Made by a program: the position numbers and the translations under genes | Shown: piece after piece, positions 54,642 to 64,000 of the stretch | How the letters are laid out: the number at the start of each line of letters is the position of its first letter | How positions within the stretch are numbered: the first letter of the stretch is position 1 | Assembly (NCBI RefSeq): GCF_900156345.1 | Contig: NZ_FTPP01000004.1 | Coordinates: 124,001-188,000 of the forward strand | Direction: 5' to 3' | Source of the DNA: Pontibacter indicus | Lineage (GTDB): Bacteria; Bacteroidota; Bacteroidia; Cytophagales; Hymenobacteraceae | Length of the DNA: 64,000 nucleotides | Notes under the pieces: generated by a model | Told to the model about the DNA's origin: nothing | Seen by the model: only the letters and a program-made list of their open reading frames with translations | Database searches by the model: none

Positions 54642-57600
54642 ATGAAAGTATTATTACTAAAGAAGTGGAGGTACCTGTTGGTGATCCCTCTGTTCTTCTC
54701 TACGGTGGCGGTTGCCATTGCTCAGGGATTTACGGTTCAAGGTAAAGTTACTGACGACAAAGGGGAAGGTTTGCCCGGGGTAACAGTGCTCGTGAAAGGT
54801 ACAGCAAACGGTACCGCTACCAATGCAATGGGGGAATATACCCTGAACGCCCCGAATGGCACAGGCACGTTGGTTTTCTCCTTTATTGGATTCAAATCGC
54901 AGGAAGTCCCCATCAATAACAGAACAGCTGTAAATGTAACACTCACAACAGATGCCAAAGCACTGGAAGAAGTGGTGGTGATCGGCTACGGAACGGTGAA
55001 GAAATCAGATCTGACAGGTTCTGTCACCTCGGTACGGGGCGAGGACCTGACGGCTATACCTGTAACAAGCGGCCTGGAGGTATTACAGGGAAAAGTGCCT
55101 GGCCTCGACCTAACCAGAAGCAGCGGACAGGCCGGAGCGGGTGTAGACCTAAGAGTACGGGGTACCAGGTCTATCGGAGCAGGTAACGGACCGTTGGTGC
55201 TGGTAGATGGTATCCGCTATGACGGTCCGCTCGACGTGAACCCGAACGACATCGCTTCCATGGAGATTCTGAAAGACGCAACAGCCACGGCTATCTATGG
55301 CTCGCTGGGTGCCAACGGGGTGATCCTCATCACTACCAAAAGCGGCTCATCAGGTAAGGCCAAAGTTTCTTTTAACTCCTACTATGGTGTTCAAAGTGCA
55401 AATGGCTATGCCGATATTATGTCTGGTCCGGAGTGGGTGGAGCTCAGAAGAGAGTCCCGCAGAACAGTAGGCGAGTGGAGTAGCCCGGCCGATGACGACA
55501 AAATATTTAACCCTACTCAGCTGGAGAATTTCCGGAACGGCATCTACACAAACTGGGCAGATCAAATTCTGGGAACCGGAAGCCAGCAGAACTACCAGAT
55601 AGGTATAACCGGCGGTGCCGATAAGCTAAGCTATTACCTGTCTACTGAGTACTTCGACGAGAAAGGCCTGCTGCGAAACGACCAGATGAAACGATACAGC
55701 GGCCGCCTGAATGTAGGCTACAATGTATCGGAGAAACTGAAGGTTAGTACCAACCTGATGTATACCTACCGTGACCGGGATCTGAGAAGAGATCCGCTGA
55801 ACCAGGCAAACAAAATGAGCCCACTGGGCAGACCGTATGATTCCGAAGGTAACTTCACTACGTTTCCAGTAGGAGACGCCTCCACATTGAACCCGCTGGT
55901 GGATGAACAATCGGGGGCCTTTGAAAACAACGAGCTCAACAAGCGCTTCTTCGGCAACCTCTCTGTGGATTACACTCCTATCCAGGGGCTGGTGCTTACC
56001 TCACGTTTCGGGGTGGATCAGTTCAACAACCGCAACGGGCTATACGCTGGCACCAACACCATCGAGACCGGCGCAAACGGTCAGTCTTTGGCCAGAGCAG
56101 ACCTGACAAACTTCTCACGTCTTACATGGGAGAATTTTGCCAACTACACTAAAACGCTGTCAGAGAACCATGAGCTGTCGGCTATGATCGGTACCAGTAT
56201 CTGGTCTGAAACAACAGAGGCATTCTCTGCCCAGGGACGTAACCTGCTTTCTTCCACCTTTCTCTTTCACAACCTGGGCGCTTCTCAGTCAGCCTACCAG
56301 TTGGGCAGCGATCTAAGGGAGCAGAGCCTGGCATCTTTCTTCGGCCGCCTGAACTACAAGCTTCTCAATAAGTACCTGTTCACCTTCGTGATGCGCGCCG
56401 ACGGAGCCTCTGTACTGGCAAACGGCAACAAATGGGATTACTTCCCCTCTGCGTCGGTAGGTTGGTTGCTGAAAGAAGAGAACTTCCTGCGTGACGTGAA
56501 TGCCATATCTGACCTGAAGCTGCGCCTTAGCTACGGACTTTCCGGCAACAGCTCAGTGAACCCTTACCAGACATTGGGCAGCCTGGGCAAGTCCACCTAT
56601 GCCTTTGACCAGGGTAGCACCGAGACACCTGCTTTCGGATTTTACCCAGCCACACTGGCTACCCCCGCTCTGGGATGGGAGACAACGGCAACAACCAACG
56701 TAGGCCTCGATTTTGGCTTGTTCAACAACCGGGTGGTAGGTACGCTGGATGTTTACCAGCAGGATACCAGAGATTTGCTTCTGCCAAGAGCGCTTCCTAC
56801 CTCCACCGGATTTGAGAGAGTAATTTACAACGTGGGCGAGACCCGTAACCGCGGCGTAGAACTGCAACTGGGTACGGTGAATGTTGACCAGCCCAACGGC
56901 TTTAGATGGTCATCCGACTTCAGCTTCGCCCGAAACAAGGAAGAAGTAAGAGCACTGGCGGATGGCGTGGATCGCGACCTGACACTGGGCGAATACGGCC
57001 TGTTTGTAGGCCACCCGATCAGGGTTTTCTATGACTACGAAAAGATCGGGATCTGGCAATTGGGCGAGGAAGAAGCAGCGGCCAAAAACCAACAGCAGCC
57101 AGGCGACATCAAGGTAAAAGACCAGAACAATGATGGCATCATCACACCGGAAGACAGGGTGGTGATCGGCAATGCCAATCCTGACTGGACTTTGGGCGTG
57201 ACCAACCGCTTAGGCTACAAAGGGCTGGAGCTTTCCTTTATGGTGAATGCCCGAATCGGCAATACGATCATTAGCGAGGCGGCCGGTTCCTATAAAATCG
57301 ACGCGCTTGAAAACGGACCGATGGTGGACTACTGGACGCCGGAGAACCCAACCAACGCCTATCCAAGACCAAACGCAGGCACCAGCCGCGCCAGTACACG
57401 CTACTACACAACGCTGCAGTATGTGGATGGCTCTTTCGTGAAGGTAAGGGACATCACCCTGGCTTATAATTTCCCACAAGGTATAGCAGATAAGCTAAGA
57501 CTATCTAACCTGAGAGTGTATGCAACGGCCAAAAACTATTTTATTCTGATGAGTAACATAGCGCCTTATGATCCTGAGCGCGGCGGGGCGCTTAGCTTCC

Positions 57601-57644
57601 CGATGACAAGACAAATGGTGTTTGGCCTCAATGTTTCATTCTAA
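54642..57644 (+). CDS. SusC/RagA-type TonB-dependent outer-membrane transporter (pectin locus 2)
   Basis: The 1000-residue protein has a signal peptide to about residue 28 (IAQG), a carboxypeptidase-regulatory-like domain (FTVQGKVTDDKGEGLPGVTVLVKGTA), EEVVVIGYGTVKKSDLTGSVTSV, plug ending MEILKDATATAIYGSLGANGVILITTKSG, and barrel end MVFGLNVSF. Its N-terminal segment is very like that of the first SusC, the rest less so. It starts a second SusCD unit, 220 bases after the pectinesterase gene; that gap shows no gene. Confidence 0.96.
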   Translation: MKVLLLKKWRYLLVIPLFFSTVAVAIAQGFTVQGKVTDDKGEGLPGVTVLVKGTANGTATNAMGEYTLNAPNGTGTLVFSFIGFKSQEVPINNRTAVNVTLTTDAKALEEVVVIGYGTVKKSDLTGSVTSVRGEDLTAIPVTSGLEVLQGKVPGLDLTRSSGQAGAGVDLRVRGTRSIGAGNGPLVLVDGIRYDGPLDVNPNDIASMEILKDATATAIYGSLGANGVILITTKSGSSGKAKVSFNSYYGVQSANGYADIMSGPEWVELRRESRRTVGEWSSPADDDKIFNPTQLENFRNGIYTNWADQILGTGSQQNYQIGITGGADKLSYYLSTEYFDEKGLLRNDQMKRYSGRLNVGYNVSEKLKVSTNLMYTYRDRDLRRDPLNQANKMSPLGRPYDSEGNFTTFPVGDASTLNPLVDEQSGAFENNELNKRFFGNLSVDYTPIQGLVLTSRFGVDQFNNRNGLYAGTNTIETGANGQSLARADLTNFSRLTWENFANYTKTLSENHELSAMIGTSIWSETTEAFSAQGRNLLSSTFLFHNLGASQSAYQLGSDLREQSLASFFGRLNYKLLNKYLFTFVMRADGASVLANGNKWDYFPSASVGWLLKEENFLRDVNAISDLKLRLSYGLSGNSSVNPYQTLGSLGKSTYAFDQGSTETPAFGFYPATLATPALGWETTATTNVGLDFGLFNNRVVGTLDVYQQDTRDLLLPRALPTSTGFERVIYNVGETRNRGVELQLGTVNVDQPNGFRWSSDFSFARNKEEVRALADGVDRDLTLGEYGLFVGHPIRVFYDYEKIGIWQLGEEEAAAKNQQQPGDIKVKDQNNDGIITPEDRVVIGNANPDWTLGVTNRLGYKGLELSFMVNARIGNTIISEAAGSYKIDALENGPMVDYWTPENPTNAYPRPNAGTSRASTRYYTTLQYVDGSFVKVRDITLAYNFPQGIADKLRLSNLRVYATAKNYFILMSNIAPYDPERGGALSFPMTRQMVFGLNVSF

Positions 57645-57673
57645 GAAGTGAAGAACATTTAAAATCTGCAATC

Positions 57674-59371
57674 ATGAAAAAGATATTCTATAGCATACTT
57701 ATTCCAGTTCTTCTCCTGGGCACAGCTTCCTGCGAGTCTTTCCTGGACGAAGAAAACAAATCGGGTCTTACCTCTGAAGCCTACTACAAAACAGCAGAGG
57801 GTGCGGAAAGCCTGGTGAACTCCCTGTATACGCCCATGCGCTTCTGGTATGGCAAGGAGAATGGTATCGCGCTGACAGAGACCGGCACCGACATCTTCAC
57901 CCGAGGAAACGGTATGGAAAATCCGCCGGTGGCGCTCTACAATTCAGACCTGTCTGGCGCCAACGCGCCCATCAACTTTTACTGGACCCGTTTTTACTCT
58001 GCAGTTAATGCCTGCAACGCCGCTGTCAAAAGAATCCCGGAGTCTGCCCTGGCCGAGAACCTGAAGACAACGAGGCTGGCAGAAGCCCGCTTTCTGAGGG
58101 CCTTTTACCTCTGGCACATCGTGGAGACATGGGGCGGTGTGCACCTGACAACGGAAGAGTCTATCGGGTTGGTAACAACTGCTAACCGGACTCCGGTTGA
58201 GGCCTTCTACAACCAGATATTTGAGGATCTGCAGTTCGCTGCCGATAACCTGGCGCCCACCAGCTCGCAGTACGGTCGCGTGACAAAACCTGCGGCAGAG
58301 GCCTTTATGGCACGCATGCACCTTTACCGCAAAAACTATCCGGAAGCGGCGCGCCTGGCCAAGAAGGTGATCAGCGACTACAGCTTCAGCCTGGTGCCCA
58401 ACTATGCGAACCTCTGGAGCATCAGCAATGTCAAAAATTCTGAGATCGTGTGGCATGTCAACTTTACGGCTGATCTGATCCTGAACCGGGAGTTTGACGG
58501 ACCCACTGCCAGCACCAGCGACGATATCCTGCTGCGCGATGGCGGCAACAATGCGCACCTGTTCTTCCTGATGACCTATGACCAGGTGGCAGGTATGCAG
58601 CGTGATATGCGCTACGGACGCCCCTTCGCCCGCTTCATGCCGACAGCCCATTTGCTCGACCTGTTTGATGAGACCAAGGATGCCCGTTTCAATGCGACTT
58701 TCGAAACGGTATGGTATGCCAACAAGCCCGGTACTTATAAAAAGACGCTGTCGAACGGGAGCGAGGTGAATGTGACTTTTGCAGCAGGTGATACGGCTAT
58801 CTTTGCTAGCAAGAATGTGATATCTAACGCGCGAAAGGATGCCAAAAAGTATACGATCATCGATAGAAGCAGAACTTACAATGTGAATGCCGGTGATGCG
58901 CCAGTGGTGCGTGACAGGTATATGTCGCTGAAGAAGTTTCTGGAGCCTAACCGCCTGACCATCTCCCAGCAGCAGGGCCAGCGCGATGCCTTTGTAATTC
59001 GTCTTGCTGAGTTATACCTGATCGCCGCCGAAGCAGAAATGATGCAGGGAAATACCGGAGAAGCTGTAAATTACATCAACACTGTTCGCAGAAGGGCCGC
59101 ATTGCCGGGCAAGCAGGCGGAGATGGAGGTGACGGCAGACCAACTGAACATCGATTTTATTCTGGATGAGAGGGCACGCGAGTTTGCCGGAGAGCAACAG
59201 CGCTGGTTCGACCTGAAGCGCACCGACAAACTGATAGAGCGGGTGAAGAAGTTTAATCCGGATGCTGCGCCGAACATACAGCCTTTCCATGTGCTCCGGC
59301 CAATTCCGCAGGCTCAGCTCGATGCGGTTTCTAACCCGGGCGAGTTCGAGCAGAACGAGGGATACAACTAG
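57674..59371 (+). CDS. SusD/RagB-type glycan-binding lipoprotein (pectin locus 2)
   Basis: At 565 residues it has the lipobox GTASC (C20), then ESFLDEENKSGLTSEAYYKTAEGAESLVNSLYTPMRFWYG, ARFLRAFYLWHIVETWGGVHL, RLAELYLIAAEAEMMQGNTGEAVNYINTVRRRAALPG and LDERAREFAGEQQRWFDLKRTDKLIERVK. All are standard SusD features. It pairs with the SusC gene 29 bases upstream. Confidence 0.95.
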   Translation: MKKIFYSILIPVLLLGTASCESFLDEENKSGLTSEAYYKTAEGAESLVNSLYTPMRFWYGKENGIALTETGTDIFTRGNGMENPPVALYNSDLSGANAPINFYWTRFYSAVNACNAAVKRIPESALAENLKTTRLAEARFLRAFYLWHIVETWGGVHLTTEESIGLVTTANRTPVEAFYNQIFEDLQFAADNLAPTSSQYGRVTKPAAEAFMARMHLYRKNYPEAARLAKKVISDYSFSLVPNYANLWSISNVKNSEIVWHVNFTADLILNREFDGPTASTSDDILLRDGGNNAHLFFLMTYDQVAGMQRDMRYGRPFARFMPTAHLLDLFDETKDARFNATFETVWYANKPGTYKKTLSNGSEVNVTFAAGDTAIFASKNVISNARKDAKKYTIIDRSRTYNVNAGDAPVVRDRYMSLKKFLEPNRLTISQQQGQRDAFVIRLAELYLIAAEAEMMQGNTGEAVNYINTVRRRAALPGKQAEMEVTADQLNIDFILDERAREFAGEQQRWFDLKRTDKLIERVKKFNPDAAPNIQPFHVLRPIPQAQLDAVSNPGEFEQNEGYN

Positions 59372-59460
59372 CCGGTTCTGAGGGGGAGTTAGTAATCCTC
59401 CCCCTCAAATCAGCTACACAGGATGAAGCTAAACGAAGGAAACACCTTTTTACAAAACCT

Positions 59461-60699
59461 ATGAAGATTGCAAAATATACCTTGCCTGTACTGCTGGCTG
59501 TAGCCACTGCCTGTAGCTCGGGAGAATCGGCAACAGAAAACACTGCCCAGACCCAGACCGTGGCCGCTGAAAAGCCGTGGTCCGTGTGGATGGCTGACTC
59601 TGACATCAAACGAAACCCGGAGGGGTGGATGATTGATTTCAAAGACAAGCCAAAGTGGGATTATACCCAGGGCTTGTTTGCCAGTGCCATTGAGCAGGTA
59701 TGGGAGAAAACAGGCGAAGAGAAGTACCTGAACTATATCAAGGCTTTTGCCGACACCATGATCAGTGAGAACGGCACGATCATGACCTACAAGAAGGCTG
59801 ATTACAACATCGACCGTGTGAACCCGGGCAAGTTCCTGATGGAGCTCCACAAGGAAACCGGTGACAACAAGTATAAACTGGCGATAGAGGAACTACGCGA
59901 CCAGATGCGCACCCATCCCCGCACCAAAGAGGGAGGCTTCTGGCACAAGAAAATTTACCCGCACCAGATGTGGCTCGATGGCCTGTACATGGCCTCTCCA
60001 TTTCTGGCGCAATACGCTGTGGAGTTCAACGAGCCTGCCATTTTTGACGACGTGGCCAATCAAATCGTTTTGGTAGACAAGTATACCTGGAACAGTGAGA
60101 AAGGCCTCTGGCATCATGGCTGGGATGAGAGCCGTGAGCAAAAGTGGGCTGACCCTGAAACAGGCAAGTCGCCGCATGTTTGGGGACGCGCCATGGGCTG
60201 GTATGCCATGGCGCTGGTAGATGTGCTGGACTTCTTCCCGAAAGACCACCCAAGAAGAGACGAGATACTTCAGATAACCCAGAAGATGGCTGGAGCCCTG
60301 GAGCAGTACCAGGACAAGAACACCGGACTTTGGTATCAGGTGGTAGACCAGGGAAGCAGAGATGGCAATTATCTGGAAGGCTCGGCATCCAGCATGTACA
60401 CTTACTTCCTGGTGAAAGCGGCTAAAAACGGCCTTATTGATCAGAAGTATATGCAGGTGGCGCAGAAAGGGTATGATGGTATACTCAATAACCTGATCAA
60501 GAAGAACGAGGATGGCACCATCAGCATCACGAATGTATGTGCTGTGGCTGGGCTGGGTGGTACGCCTTACCGCGATGGCACCTATGAGTACTACATCAAC
60601 GAGGAGCGCCGGGATAATGACCCCAAAGCGGTAGCACCTTTTATCATGGCTTCGCTCGTGTTTGAAGAGCTGAACCAATCGAAAGTATCCACGAAGTAA
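59461..60699 (+). CDS. Unsaturated rhamnogalacturonyl/galacturonyl hydrolase, GH88/GH105 family
   Basis: The 412-residue lipoprotein (lipobox ATAC, C18) has the alpha6/alpha6-barrel motifs of GH105: KKIYPHQMWLDGLYMASPFLAQYA, HHGWDESREQKWADPETGKSPHVWGRAMGWYAMALVDVLDFFP, and LEGSASSMYTYFLVKAAKNG. It removes the unsaturated uronic acid from lyase products; the released sugar is the KduI substrate. The aspartates in WLDGLY and HGWDES are likely catalytic. It sits 11 bases upstream of the second pectinesterase gene. Confidence 0.9.
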   Translation: MKIAKYTLPVLLAVATACSSGESATENTAQTQTVAAEKPWSVWMADSDIKRNPEGWMIDFKDKPKWDYTQGLFASAIEQVWEKTGEEKYLNYIKAFADTMISENGTIMTYKKADYNIDRVNPGKFLMELHKETGDNKYKLAIEELRDQMRTHPRTKEGGFWHKKIYPHQMWLDGLYMASPFLAQYAVEFNEPAIFDDVANQIVLVDKYTWNSEKGLWHHGWDESREQKWADPETGKSPHVWGRAMGWYAMALVDVLDFFPKDHPRRDEILQITQKMAGALEQYQDKNTGLWYQVVDQGSRDGNYLEGSASSMYTYFLVKAAKNGLIDQKYMQVAQKGYDGILNNLIKKNEDGTISITNVCAVAGLGGTPYRDGTYEYYINEERRDNDPKAVAPFIMASLVFEELNQSKVSTK

Positions 60700-60709
60700 C
60701 CCGATAGCC

Positions 60710-61702
60710 ATGTTGACATCTGCCAGGTATACCGCCCTTCTTACGCTGCTGTTCTGTCTTTTCCTGGTGCAGGTGCAGGCACAGAAGCAGTATGACTTTG
60801 TAGTGGCGAAGGACGGTAGCGGTGATTTTAAGACAGTGCAGGAAGCCCTTCATGCCGTGCCGGATTTTCGCAAAAACACTACCACCATCTACATCAAAAA
60901 CGGGGTGTACAAGGAGAAGCTGGTGCTTCCTACTTCCAAAACCATGGTGAAACTGGTGGGGGAGAATGTGCAGCATACCATCCTGACCTACGACGATTAC
61001 GCCTCCAAAAAGAACCGCTTCGGCGAGGAGATGGGCACTACTGGCTCTACCAGCTTTTTTGTGTTCGGGGATGATTTCTCAGCAGAGAACATCACGTTTG
61101 AGAACTCGGCTGGTCCGGTAGGACAGGCGGTGGCGGTGCGCATCGACGGCGACCGGGTGATGTTCACCAACTGCCGTTTTCTGGGTAACCAAGACACCCT
61201 ATACCCGCACGGCGAAAAAAGCCGGCAGTATTACAAGAATTGTTACATCGAAGGTACGACCGATTTTATCTTTGGCTGGTCCACGGCTGTGTTTGAGAAC
61301 TGCGAGATTTTCAGCAAAAAGGGGGGGAGTTACGTGACGGCTGCCTCTACACTGGAGGGCGCACCTTACGGGTTCGTGTTCCTCAACTGCCGGCTTACCG
61401 GCGACGCTCCGAAAGACTCTTACTACCTCGGCCGTCCCTGGAGGCCACACGCCAAAACGGTATTCATCAACAGCTACCTCGGGCCGCATATCAAGCCAGA
61501 AGGCTGGCACAACTGGAACAAACCGGAGGCCGAGCAGACAACATTCTACGCCGAGTACAAATCCAAAGGGCCGGGTGCCAAAGCAGGCAAGCGGGTGAAG
61601 TGGTCGCACCAGCTCAGCAAAAAGCAGTTGGCGGATTATACCTTAGAGAAAATATTCGATGGCTGGATACCGGGAGAAAAATTCGACACAGCCAGTAAAT
61701 AG
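60710..61702 (+). CDS. Pectinesterase, carbohydrate esterase family 8, second copy
   Basis: This 330-residue CE8 enzyme has a signal peptide to about residue 25 (VQAQ), FVVAKDGSGDFKTVQEALHAVPD, ENITFENSAGPVGQAVAV, GNQDTLYPHGEKSRQYYKNCYIEGTTDFIFGWS with both catalytic aspartates, and YYLGRPWRPHAKTVF. It is a clear paralog of the 53480 gene, and both end with the GWHNWNKPEAEQT segment. Two copies in adjacent operons suggest action on differently located or patterned methyl esters. Confidence 0.94.
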   Translation: MLTSARYTALLTLLFCLFLVQVQAQKQYDFVVAKDGSGDFKTVQEALHAVPDFRKNTTTIYIKNGVYKEKLVLPTSKTMVKLVGENVQHTILTYDDYASKKNRFGEEMGTTGSTSFFVFGDDFSAENITFENSAGPVGQAVAVRIDGDRVMFTNCRFLGNQDTLYPHGEKSRQYYKNCYIEGTTDFIFGWSTAVFENCEIFSKKGGSYVTAASTLEGAPYGFVFLNCRLTGDAPKDSYYLGRPWRPHAKTVFINSYLGPHIKPEGWHNWNKPEAEQTTFYAEYKSKGPGAKAGKRVKWSHQLSKKQLADYTLEKIFDGWIPGEKFDTASK

Positions 61703-61730
61703 ACCCTTACATTAATGAAACACGATTGCC

Positions 61731-63437
61731 ATGACTCAGAAACCTGTACTTTACGCTGCCGTTTGTTTTTCTTTTCTGCTCAGTTCCTGCTCAGGTCTGG
61801 CGCAGCAGGGTAGTAAAAACGCAACTGCAGAGACGATTCAGCCAACTCCAGCCCCTGTTTCGGAGGTATGGGTGGCCGATTTGGGAGATGGCAGGTATAA
61901 GAACCCCATCCTGCATGCCGACTACTCCGACCCCGATGTGGTGCAGGTGGGCGAAGACTATTACATGACCTCCTCCAGCTTCAATGCTATACCTGGTCTG
62001 CAGATTCTGCACTCCAACGATCTCGTGAACTGGAAGATTATTGGCTACGCGCTGGACCGCAACCAGCCTTATGACCATTTCTCCAAGCCACAGCACGGCA
62101 ACGGGGTATGGGCGCCTGCCATACGCCACCAGAACGGTGAGTTCTACATTTATTGGGGCGATCCGGATTTCGGCATCTACATGGTGAAGACCAAAAATCC
62201 GGCAGGTCCTTGGGAGAAGCCGGTACTGGTGAAGGAAGGCAAAGGCCTGATCGACGCTTGTCCGTTTTGGGATGAAGACGGCAAGGCCTATCTGGTGCAT
62301 GGCTGGGCCGGAAGCCGGGCAGGTATAAAGAGCATCCTGACCCTCAACAAAATGAGCCCGGATGGCACCAGTGTACTGGACGAAGGCATGATGATATTTG
62401 ATGGGCACGACGCGCACCCGACCGTGGAAGGACCGAAGTTCTACAAGCGTAACGGCTATTACTACATTTTTGCACCGGCAGGAGGTGTGGCCACGGGCTG
62501 GCAATTGGTGCTGCGTTCTAAAAATGTATATGGCCCTTACGAAGAGAAGATCGTGATGGACCAGGGTAATACACCGATCAACGGTCCGCACCAGGGCGCC
62601 TGGGTAGAGACCACCACCGGCGAGGACTGGTTTATCCATTTTCAGGACATAGAAGCTTATGGCCGGGTGGTGCACCTCAACCCAGTGAAGTGGGTGAACG
62701 ACTGGCCGGTGATTGGGGAGGACAAAGACGGCGATGGCAAAGGCGAACCCGTGCTGACTTACCAGAAACCAAACGTCGGCAAGGTATACCCGGTAGCTAC
62801 TCCACCAGAGTCAGACGAGTTTGACGGCCATACCCTGGGGCTGCAGTGGCAGTGGCATGCCAACCCGAAAGCCACCTGGGCCTTCCCGACAGGTACCAAA
62901 GGACAGCTGCGCCTGTTTACGGAGCAGTTGCCGGAAGATTTCAAAAACTACTGGGATGTGCCGAACCTCCTGCTGCAGAAGTTTCCGGCCGAGACCTTTA
63001 CAACCACCACCAAGCTCAAATTCACACCCAACCCAAAACTGCAGGACGAACGCAGCGGCCTGATCGTGATGGGCGAGAACTATGCTTACGTTTCATTGGT
63101 GAGCAAACCCGATGGGCTATACCTGACTTACAATACCGCTACCAAAGCAGACAAAGGTACACCTGAAAATGAAGAGGTGCTGGGCAAGCTAAATGGTAAC
63201 GAGGTGCATTTCCGGGTGAGTGTGGACAAAGACGCGAAGTGCCAGTTCAGTTACAGCGAAGACGGTACGACTTTTAAAAATGTGGGAGCTCCTTTCACGG
63301 CGGTGCCCGGTCGCTGGATTGGCGCCAAGGTGGGCCTGTTTGCAACACGTCCCGGCAAAACGAACGACTCCGGTTTCGCTGATGTCGACTGGTTCCGCAT
63401 CACCCCAAACCCAACTAAAATTTCTGTAAGAGACTAA
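61731..63437 (+). CDS. Glycoside hydrolase family 43 enzyme with C-terminal beta-sandwich domain
   Basis: The 568-residue lipoprotein (lipobox LSSC, C20) has a five-bladed propeller: YKNPILHADYSDPDVVQVGEDYYMTSSSF carries the catalytic-base aspartate, GKGLIDACPFWDEDGKAYLVHG the middle aspartate, and HPTVEGPKFYKRNGYYYIFAPAGG the acid glutamate. From about residue 360 a concanavalin-like domain follows, as in XynB-type GH43 enzymes. It probably trims arabinose, xylose or galactose side groups from pectin; the exact substrate is unresolved. Confidence 0.9.
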   Translation: MTQKPVLYAAVCFSFLLSSCSGLAQQGSKNATAETIQPTPAPVSEVWVADLGDGRYKNPILHADYSDPDVVQVGEDYYMTSSSFNAIPGLQILHSNDLVNWKIIGYALDRNQPYDHFSKPQHGNGVWAPAIRHQNGEFYIYWGDPDFGIYMVKTKNPAGPWEKPVLVKEGKGLIDACPFWDEDGKAYLVHGWAGSRAGIKSILTLNKMSPDGTSVLDEGMMIFDGHDAHPTVEGPKFYKRNGYYYIFAPAGGVATGWQLVLRSKNVYGPYEEKIVMDQGNTPINGPHQGAWVETTTGEDWFIHFQDIEAYGRVVHLNPVKWVNDWPVIGEDKDGDGKGEPVLTYQKPNVGKVYPVATPPESDEFDGHTLGLQWQWHANPKATWAFPTGTKGQLRLFTEQLPEDFKNYWDVPNLLLQKFPAETFTTTTKLKFTPNPKLQDERSGLIVMGENYAYVSLVSKPDGLYLTYNTATKADKGTPENEEVLGKLNGNEVHFRVSVDKDAKCQFSYSEDGTTFKNVGAPFTAVPGRWIGAKVGLFATRPGKTNDSGFADVDWFRITPNPTKISVRD

Positions 63438-63447
63438 AGCTGAAGAT

Positions 63448-64000
63448 ATGATTACGAAGAAGTTCTTTAAAAACCGCATGTTCCTTTTGGCAGGTATAGC
63501 CGGTGCGCTGCAGTTCGGTTGTCAGCAACAACCAGCCGCCACAACTACAGCCAATACCAGTGCACCTGTCGCAGCAGTAAACAGCACTGCCAATACCGAT
63601 TGGGTATACGAAGGCATTGAGTTCAATATGCCGCGTGTGCAGGAGCCAACATTTGGCAACTACAGCGTCAGCATTACAGATTTCGGGGCCGTAAGCGACG
63701 GCCTGACAAAAAACACGGCAGCCTTTGAGAAAGCCATAGCCGATGTAGTAGCCAAAGGAGGAGGCAAAGTGATCGTGCCGCGTGGTATGTGGCTGACAGG
63801 GCCCATTGTGCTCAAAAGCAACATCAACCTGCACGTAGAGGAAGGTGCCCTGGTGCTGTTCAGCAAGGATTTTGACGACTATCCGCTTGTGAAAACCAGC
63901 TTCGAAGGCCTGAACACCTTCCGTTGCCAGTCGCCGATTTCAGGTCGTGACCTGGAGAACGTAGCCATTACCGGCAAAGGTGTGATCGATGGAAACGGCG
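63448..64000 (+). CDS. Polygalacturonase, glycoside hydrolase family 28 (partial, cut by window end)
   Basis: About 184 residues are visible. It is a lipoprotein (ALQFGC, C25) followed by a Thr/Ala-rich linker and the beta-helix start SVSITDFGAVSDGLTKNTAAFEKAIADVVAKGGGKVIVPRGMWLTGPI, then LENVAITGKGVIDGNG, typical GH28. The catalytic aspartates lie beyond the window. It hydrolyses oligogalacturonides to galacturonate, feeding UxaC. It starts 11 bases after the GH43 stop. Confidence 0.9.
   Translation, partial: MITKKFFKNRMFLLAGIAGALQFGCQQQPAATTTANTSAPVAAVNSTANTDWVYEGIEFNMPRVQEPTFGNYSVSITDFGAVSDGLTKNTAAFEKAIADVVAKGGGKVIVPRGMWLTGPIVLKSNINLHVEEGALVLFSKDFDDYPLVKTSFEGLNTFRCQSPISGRDLENVAITGKGVIDGNG

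Overview
The window reads as chromosome of a Bacteroidota bacterium, most likely Cytophagales (Hymenobacteraceae, Pontibacter-like). The signs are two SusC/SusD pairs, Bacteroidota-style promoters (TAnnTTTG), outer-membrane lipoproteins at most secreted enzymes, and a tmRNA whose tag reads GESNYAMAA, close to the tag known from Bacteroides. The genus is an inference. No phage, insertion sequence, CRISPR array or rRNA operon was found.

Layout. 1-10.1 kb is housekeeping and signalling: the start of an NtrC-type response regulator (minus strand), a MacB/FtsX-type permease, a secreted transglutaminase-like protein, tmRNA, the Na+/H+ antiporter NhaA, a UPF0126/TRIC membrane protein, and an OmpR-type regulator with its sensor kinase. 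10.6-25.2 kb is a urease and metal-uptake block: ureA, ureB, ureC, ureE, ureF, ureG, ureD, hypA, hypB and a second ureE in one run. It is followed by a FecCD-type ABC importer (lipoprotein, permease, ATPase), an outer-membrane porin, a GNAT enzyme and a TonB-dependent receptor. The likely logic is nickel capture across both membranes, cytosolic delivery by HypAB and two UreE proteins, and urease assembly. UreC carries a twin-arginine-like N-terminal extension of about 43 residues and lacks the usual active-site-flap cysteine. 25.8-28.2 kb has an Rnk/GreA-type protein, an MreB protein and a TetR regulator.

28.4-41.9 kb (minus strand) is intracellular sugar catabolism: xylB-xylA-xylE next to the decayed end of a GH10 xylanase gene, then uxaB-uxaC-kdgK-eda-exuT, a LacI-type regulator, and kduI-kduD. 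42.4-64 kb (plus strand) is a double pectin utilisation locus: SusC/SusD, a beta-helix lipoprotein, two PL1 pectate lyases around a DUF4861 protein, a pectinesterase, then a second SusC/SusD, GH105, a second pectinesterase, GH43 and a GH28 polygalacturonase cut by the window end. Together these demethylate, cleave and import homogalacturonan. Unsaturated products then go through KduI/KduD and galacturonate through UxaC/UxaB to 2-keto-3-deoxygluconate, then KdgK and Eda. Altronate dehydratase (UxaA), needed for the galacturonate arm, is not in the window. Three related palindromes, close to TGCGCAATCGATTGCGCA, sit at the uxaB, kduI and susC promoters and are probable LacI operators.

Across the whole window the octamer TATACCTG / CAGGTATA recurs about fifty times by eye, in genes and between them, sometimes as inverted pairs that form hairpins. 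It is one of the two observations most worth following; the other is the Tat-tagged urease.
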